A DNA stretch of 64,000 nt from Amaranthus tricolor (Eukaryota; Streptophyta; Magnoliopsida; Caryophyllales; Amaranthaceae): positions 12,206,893 through 12,270,892 of the forward strand of contig NC_080058.1 in NCBI RefSeq assembly GCF_026212465.1, written 5' to 3'. This document shows, piece after piece, positions 57,751 to 64,000 of the stretch. Under the pieces are notes generated by a model, which had not been told where the DNA came from, searched no databases, and saw only the letters and a program-made list of their open reading frames with translations. How positions within the stretch are numbered: the first letter of the stretch is position 1; every line of letters starts with the position of its first letter. Both the position numbers and the translations under genes were made by a program.

Positions 57751-59550
57751 TTGATGAAACTTTTACCTTCTACTTCCAAAATTGCTCACTCTGACACTGA
57801 TGAGGAATTAGATATACCCTATGTTGGCATGGTCACATGTTATGACGTTGATCATGAACCTTATTTATGGATCATGGACTCTGGTGCATTCGATCACATG
57901 ATAGGCAATCTAAAACTCTTGCACAAACCTGTCCCTATGCAATATCACTCAAATATCAACCTTCCTAATGGACACAATTCACATATCTCTCACATAGGTC
58001 ATATGCAACTACAAAACTCACTAACTCTCCAAAATGTGCTTCAAGTACCCAATTTTAAACATAATTTGCTCTCTGTCTAGCAACTCAGTAAAGAAAATCA
58101 TTGCAAAGTGATGTGTGAAAGTAATTAGTATCTTATTCTTGATACTACCATAGGGAAATTAAAAGGAATGGGCAAAGCCTTTAATGGTCTTTATTACTTG
58201 ATTGATGAGCCCATCCAATATCAACTTGATGCTATAAAACAACACAGTGTCAGCATCACTCTTCAAGTTCCGCAAGTAATTCAAGGTCATCCTTTAGTTA
58301 CTTCAACTAATTTATGGTATAGTAGGCTTGGACATATTCCTTTGTCAAAACTAAAAACACTTCCTAATTTTCCAATCTTCGTATTGCTAAAGGTGACATT
58401 TGTGTTACTTGCCCCATGGCCAAGTTTACTAAATTACCATACTCTACTAGTCTTTCAAGAGCACCCTTAATATTTGATCTTATTCACCTCGACATTTGGG
58501 GTTCTTATAGACTTTCAAGTAGAACAAACTATAGATTTTTCCTCACTATAGTGGATGACCATTCTAGGATGACATGGGTTCATTTGCTTAAACAAAAATC
58601 TTATGCATTTTCTATCATTAAAATGTTTGCCAACATGGCTAAAACTCAATTTGCTAAAAACATCAAAACTATTTACAATGACAATGCTCTTGAACTTGAT
58701 GATAAACAGTGCAAACTTCTCTTCTCGAATCTTGGTATTCTGCATCAAAAATCATACGTTGATAGGCCCCAACAAAATAGTAGGGTGGAAAGAAAACATA
58801 GAAATATTCTTGAAATGTCATATAAAGCTTGAATTGTCTACAGGTCAACTGCTTCCTTCTCCTGAACTTTACCAAAGATTGGTTGGCAAGTTAATCTACC
58901 TCACCATTACATACCCTGATGTGTCCTATACTATCCATGTTCTACGCAAATTCATGCACTTTTCTACTGTCGTCCACTTTCAAGAAGCTCTCAGAGTCCT
59001 ACGCTATCTCAAAGGAACTTCCAGCCAAGGCATTCTTCTCACTTCTTAATCTCATGCTCAGCTTCTTGGTTTCTGTGACAGTGACTGGGCAGACTGCCCT
59101 AGTACCAGGCGATCCGCCTCAGGATTTTGCATACTTCTAGGCTCATCTCCTCTCTCTTGGAAATCTAAAAGGCAAAGTGTAGTAGCTCGCAGCAGTGCAG
59201 AAGCAGAATATAGGTCGATGGCCCTAACAATTTGTGAAGTCATGTGGCTTAAACAACTTCTGCATGACTTAGGAGTTAAATGTTTGAGCTGTACCAAGCT
59301 TTACTGTGACAAACAAGCAGCCTTGTCTATTGTTGCCAATCTTGTCCATCACGAGCGCATCAAACATGTTGCCATTGATTGCCACTTTATTCGCGATCAT
59401 ATTCAAAAGGGTGATATCATCTCTGAATACATACCATCCAAGGTTGAAATTGCTGATCTCTTTACTAAGTTCCTCTCCACCAAACAATATAATGCTCTTC
59501 TTCCCAAGCTGGGAGTTCAGTCATCTTTCTCTCAGCTTGATGCAATCTGA
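57751..59550 (+). pseudogene. copia-D pol remnant: protease, integrase and RNase H joined without RT
   Basis: Protease: WIMDSGAFDHMIG (57868-57905). Integrase zinc region: WYSRLGHIPLSKL (58317-58352). Integrase core: FDLIHLDIWGSY, VDDHSRMTWV, then PQQNSRVERKHRN. Near 58830 the integrase joins directly to the RT end/RNase H with [36 protein letters not shown] and [11 protein letters not shown] up to a stop at 59550. About 1 kb encoding the RT palm with YVDD is missing. Several frameshifts are present. Confidence 0.85.
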
Positions 59551-59612
59551 TATGCAATCTGTGCAATTTGATATACATTACTTGGATGCAATCTTGATTA
59601 TCAAAGTCTTCA

Positions 59613-61049
59613 GTATGTACTAGAGTATATTTTATACAATTTTCAAATATAATTCAAATTTTAATATCTATGACTTTATTTTTATTTTTATATATTCATG
59701 AAAATCATGTTTAAAATTCTCACATTGTATAAAATATTTCAAACATAACGTTTAAAATGAAACAAATAGAGGAGACAAGTTGAAACAAACGTCCATCGAG
59801 CATTGAGTAAATTTCAAACTAAAATCTATGTCATTACAATAGTTCTTTAGGCTAGAAGCATGTATGGATTATAAGTTTTCCTTATGTTTGAAATAATAAT
59901 TCCACTCATAAGGAAGAGTGAATGGGATGCAAATGTGTGACATGAGCTTCTGATATCAGCTAGCTCAACTAAAAGGTTAAACTAATAGTTGATGCCTAAT
60001 ATATTATAAAACAATTATTGTTGAGTAAACTGACCCAATTAGATATTAGTAATATATTCAGATAAAGAAAAAATGACCCTAAACCCCTGTTAGCACTCTT
60101 GTTCTTTGGCTTTTATTGCCATATTCATGTTCTTGGTGAGGGGTGATTATATTTTTTTTCGAAGATCTTAGTAAATGACGGTTATTTATAAGATTAATAA
60201 ATCACCCTAATGTAGTAGGATTTCATAAGATGAGAGTTTTATTATTTTAATTTATCTTTTTTTAGTTTTATTTATTTTAATATTATTCTTTTTGTCTTTT
60301 TATGGTAATTTACAAATCATGGTTATTGATTAAGAATTTTTGTATTTTTTTCTTATACATTTGCATGAAAAGTTATAATTACTTTGAATGTCATGTTAAC
60401 TTAAGCTGAGGTATATACAGAATATACTAATGAATTGAATATGCTAATTCCAGTAGAAAAAAGTGTTGGGTTGTGTTGCCTGTGCTTGAGGACTGAGAAA
60501 GTGATTAGTGCTTTGCTGTGGGTAAATGGGTCTAGCCATCTTTTGAGGAATATTCTTTATAAATGAACATAAAAAGCTGGACTATTGGCTTTTGCATTTT
60601 CCATTATCTTAGAAAAAGTTATTTGTATTAAATCAAAAATTTAATTGTATAGTTCTTCCAATTTTAATTAAATGTCATATTTTGATAATACATTAATCTT
60701 AAAAAAAGATAAAGTAAATCACATGAGAAAACACGAAACGAGAGAAAAAAAGAAAAATGATAGTTGAATAACAATGGTGTAAATAGTTGGATTCCATAAA
60801 AGGCGTGATTATTTATTTTCTGCTTTGCATATCCCTTGACTAATTTTGTGGCCTTTTTCTTTGGGAAATGAAAACCAATTGCATTCCTGAATACTTTATA
60901 GATAATAATGCATAGGAGAGCGACAAGATTCTTGCTTGTTTAGACTGTTGAGCCTTCCTTAAAAGGCTTTACCAGTTATACTATTGTTGATCATACAATT
61001 CATAGCCAAACTGCACGATTTCGAGTTCGAACGGTTCTCAGCGAAAGAC
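59613..61049. other. Upstream region of the ICR-like gene
   Basis: AT-rich, with no coding region until the ATG at 61050. TTGTTTAG at 60935-60942 is a possible acceptor of a 5' UTR intron. Promoter elements cannot be named. Confidence 0.45.
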
Positions 61050-62246
61050 ATGCCAATCAAACCCAAGTAAGATTTTTAAATCTCTGAATTATAACACTCA
61101 TTATGTGTTAACGAGGATTAATAGAATTGTGTTTGCTCGCACAGGGGATCAGAAGGGCCTCAAAGCCCGTCATTAACTACAGCTAGAGGTCCCCGACATG
61201 TAAGAACCTCCAGCTCTGATTCTGATCCACTTCATCATCGTCCAATCACAGAAAGAAGCCCCAGGGTTGGGGATTATCGATCTCCGAGGGGCACTCAATC
61301 TGATCCACCGATTCAGCAGAAGAAACTTGGTAGTCGTATCACACACCTCGAAACTCAACTAGTACAAGCTCAACATGAGTTGAAAAGTCTGAAGCATCAG
61401 TTAACTTCGGCTGAAGCTGCAAGGAAGCAAGCCCAAGAAGAATTACATAAGAAGGGCGGCAAGAAACAGATTACGACTAAAAAGGTTGTAGGGCGAGGAG
61501 ACCCTACTACTGTTGCAGAAACTAGAAAGAGCAATTCAAAGGACAAGCATGAAGATGAAGTGCCCGAATATTTTCAAAGAGAGACGGATGTTTTTGAGGT
61601 CCCCATGGAGAAAAAGTTGATCGAGACCGAGGTGGAACTGAGTCGGTGTTCAGTTGTGGAACACGTAAAGGAAAAGCTTTCATCATCTGATGAGGCAGCC
61701 GCGAAGAATGATGTTGATGAAATGAGAGCCATCATGGAAGAAAAAGAGAAGAAAATGAGAGCTGTAACTGAAGAGAATGAGTCTCTGAAGAAGCAACTAG
61801 ATGAAGCAAAATCAGAGATAACGTTGGCTCGTACAAGAGAAGAAGAGACGGCATCAAAATTGAATCAACTAGAGCAAGACTTAGAAGTTAGTAAAGCAAT
61901 CGGAGTTCAGTTAAAGGAGAAGTTAGTTAATGCTGAAGCAGCAAAGGAGTTAATAGAGAATGATATGAAAAAGATGAAGGTGCAAACCGAGCAATGGAGA
62001 AAAGTGGCTGATGCAGCTGCCTCAGTGCTTGCGGGTGGGGTGGACATGAAAGGGCGTATTTCAGATAGGTGTTCATCCATGGATAATCACTTCACAAGCA
62101 TATTTGTGGCGCCACCCATCACAGGGCTCGGTGGGTATCTTGAATCACCGGGAGCAGGTGATGATGCAGACGATAGTTTTGGGGGAGGAAAAAAGAAGGG
62201 TTCTGGGATCTTGGGTGACTTGTGGAAAAAGAAGGGCCAGAAATGA
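61050..62246 (+). CDS. ICR: Interactor of constitutive active ROPs (ICR/RIP family), 2 coding exons
   Basis: Exons 61050-61066 and 61145-62246, separated by a 78-bp GT-AG intron, encode 372 aa. The short first exon starts MPIKPKGSEGPQSP after splicing, a variant of the family's basic, Ser/Pro-rich N-terminus. Residues about 20-75 are Ser/Pro-rich. From about residue 85 the protein is largely coiled coil (LGSRITHLETQLVQAQHELK, then long Glu/Lys-rich heptads). The C-terminus has WRKVADAAASVLAGG and ends GILGDLWKKKGQK, the family tail needed for membrane or ROP association. ICR proteins are scaffold effectors of ROP GTPases in polarity, exocytosis and microtubule organisation. The spliced frame is intact, so this looks like a live gene. 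Confidence 0.9.
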
Positions 62247-64000
62247 GTGTTTTCTAAACTCATGAGGGATTCTGTTAGCTTTTGTGGATGTTGATGTGTC
62301 TTGTGGAGATGAATGGTTGCTTACCATTTGCTAGTGCTCGGTTTAGTTTCAGCAATACTATTAAAATGAAAATGTGCATTAATTTTAAGATTATGACTCT
62401 TAGAATGCCTATGTTCCATTATATCCTATTAAACAACTACAATGTTGCAGGATTACAATGGTGTTGTTAAGGTACTTCACATTAAGCAAGCTGCAGGTGT
62501 GTAATTGTGTGTAATGACCCCCTGGATCACCCAAGTCTTTGTACTAGTGTTTGGCAAACAACTTTTTGGTTTTGGCTTTGGTTCGCTAATCAACCTTAAA
62601 CTATGTTCGATAAATGATAAATTTGCTAAAAAGTTCGCTTTTAAGCCAAATTCAAAAGCTAACTAGAATAGCTTTTCTATTGGCTTTTCAATTTTTCTTT
62701 TTTACATAATAAACAACCAACAACTAATGTAAAGCTAGAGTAGACAACAATTAGCTGGTCAAACAAGCTAATTGAATCAACACTGATAAATGATTTTGTC
62801 TAGATGTGAGGTTCAATAAACTACTGTAATTAATCTCAAAAAGATTACCTTTTTCTTCAACCTTTGATCTAAAGGAAGAACGAGCACCTGAGGGCTGAGG
62901 GTGAGATATTCCCATATTCTTTACTCAATTCTGTCTTTCTCAAACTCAATTAAAAGATCTTGACAGTTACAAGAGATTTTTTTATTAACATTTTAAATCA
63001 TATTTCCACTCATGTATCATATTTTTCATAAAAACACATATTTTAATGAACAAAATCTACAATTAAATATTAAGAAAAATAAACAATAAAATATATAAAA
63101 AAAAGTTGTAACAAAAACTTATTCCGAGTTGTATTGAACAAAACGTTTATTTCCAGCTACCTCATGTGTCATGTGTACTGACGGTCCAGGAAGTTTCTGG
63201 ACATGTAGGAATATGAATTTGATTTAGAGTGGGATAAAATTAAATTTGTGAAAATATACCTTTTTTAGTGGATGATGGAAAAATTATGTAGTAGTTTTAT
63301 AATAAAAAAATACTATTTTTTAGGGTTTAATCGACCACATTTCTCATGTCCTCTCTTACGAGGGGACGCAGGTATGATTTGTATGTCATCTACCCGGACG
63401 CTGGCAATGGGAATAATGGTATGGTATGGTTATATAATAACAAATACTCCTTAATGACAAAGTTACAAAAACACCATTAAAAACCCTCTTCCTAAATTCC
63501 TTTTTATTAATGACATTGACAATGTTATTAGTTTTAGTGAAGACTTCCAAGTATAATCATATAAAACCCTTTATACACTAGTTAAGGTGGTGTGATTAAA
63601 CTCAAAATCCCATTACCTATTGAGTCAGCTGGTTTCGGTTTCTTATCGAGCTTCACATCCACCACCACGACTCCATTTGTTGAGATTTCGAGTCTAGTTC
63701 ATGAACAACTATCGACTCGAACTCTTCGTATGAAAACTAAACTCTACTGATTTACTAACAGATCATATTTAACAGGCTTAGTCCCTCCTTAGTCCAAAAT
63801 ACAGCGCACGGTTGTATTCAAGTAAGCTCACAGTACCTCCTTAGTCCCATCACAAATTCTAGTTATGCTCTACAGCCACAACCCCATTTGCTCTTCTTTC
63901 TTTCCAGTCTAAAAACTTGACTAGGCTATATGTGAGATTTGTTTGAGGACAAGGGAGCATGAGATAGCAAGAACTTGCCTTTATGTGCAATTCTACCAAC
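62247..64000. other. 3' flank of the ICR-like gene and intergenic sequence
   Basis: Begins with the ICR 3' UTR. A possible hAT MITE lies at 62549-62771. Around 63335-63440 the text CGAGGGGACGCAGGTATGAT, then CTACCCGGACGCTGG and GGTATGGTATGG, resembles the 3' end of an RTE-type LINE but is too short to prove. No coding region is supported to the window end. Confidence 0.45.
62549..62771. mobile_element. Possible hAT-type MITE
   Basis: The left edge GTGTTTGGCAAACAAC and the right edge AGCTGGTCAAACAAGC are roughly inverted. The interior has GCTTTTAAGCC-like and AAAAGCTAACT-like blocks, as in the block in terpene synthase intron 1. No target duplication is clear. Confidence 0.4.

Larger units (their letters stand above)
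56627..59612 (+). mobile_element. Copia deletion derivative lacking reverse transcriptase (copia-D)
   Basis: A 53-bp sequence ending TATCAAAGTCTTCA occurs at both ends (56627-56679 and 59560-59612). The left copy is followed by the primer site TGGTATTAGAGC. Inside are gag, protease, integrase and RNase H remnants, but the RT core is gone. The true LTRs were probably longer. Confidence 0.82.

Noticed and set aside
63335..63440. Second LINE 3' end with GGTATGGTATGG tail
   Set aside because: Suggestive wording only; too short and without coding sequence, so mentioned but not called as a feature.

Overview
The window is plant nuclear DNA, almost certainly from a eudicot. It is AT-rich, its genes have many introns with GT-AG boundaries, and it carries a type I plant terpene synthase. 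Its repeats are plant-specific groups: Athila-type gypsy, Sirevirus-type copia, MULEs with FAR1-like transposases and plant mobile domains, Stowaway-like MITEs and hAT MITEs. The sequence does not let me name a species. I see no rRNA, tRNA, CRISPR or bacterial-type operon.

Three host genes can be read end to end. (1) 2056-9472, plus strand: a seven-exon terpene synthase of 547 aa with RxR and DDxxD motifs and no transit peptide, best read as a cytosolic TPS-a-type sesquiterpene synthase. Its introns hold a 956-bp MULE derivative and two Stowaway-like MITEs. (2) 10682-15603, minus strand: a seven-exon, 508-aa protein that I read as the plant homologue of HROB (MCM8IP/C17orf53), the homologous-recombination OB-fold protein. 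An E2F-type motif lies about 40 bp upstream of its start codon. (3) 61050-62246, plus strand: a two-exon, 372-aa coiled-coil protein of the ICR/RIP family (interactor of constitutive active ROPs), ending in the family's basic Leu-Trp-(Lys)3 tail.

Everything between 15.9 and 59.6 kb is transposon-derived. In order: a decayed copia element on the minus strand (15962-20628) with a nested MITE and an internal duplication; a hAT-like fragment; an Athila-type gypsy element (about 21238-32213, plus strand) with a hAT MITE in its 5' LTR, gag, a pol that stays in one frame but has five stops, and a downstream ATHILA ORF; a Sirevirus-type copia (32219-41368) with a perfect 5-bp target duplication, gag, pol, an env-like ORF and a strongly truncated 3' LTR; a relic zone; a large MULE (about 43301-50032, 'MULE-A') with a plus-strand plant-mobile-domain gene and a convergent minus-strand FAR1-MULE-SWIM-OTU gene; a second, internally deleted member of the same MULE family (51658-54907, 'MULE-B') with hairpin-forming GTGCGAC/GTCGCAC subterminal repeats; and a copia deletion derivative lacking reverse transcriptase (56627-59612).

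The most unusual object is MULE-A with its deletion derivative MULE-B. The pair combines a transposase carrying a C-terminal OTU-type protease, a second gene with a plant mobile domain, and a subterminal palindromic repeat system. Both coding regions are decayed (stops and frameshifts), so this is the fossil of a two-gene transposon, not an active one. MULE-B may lie in the 5' untranslated region of the ICR gene.
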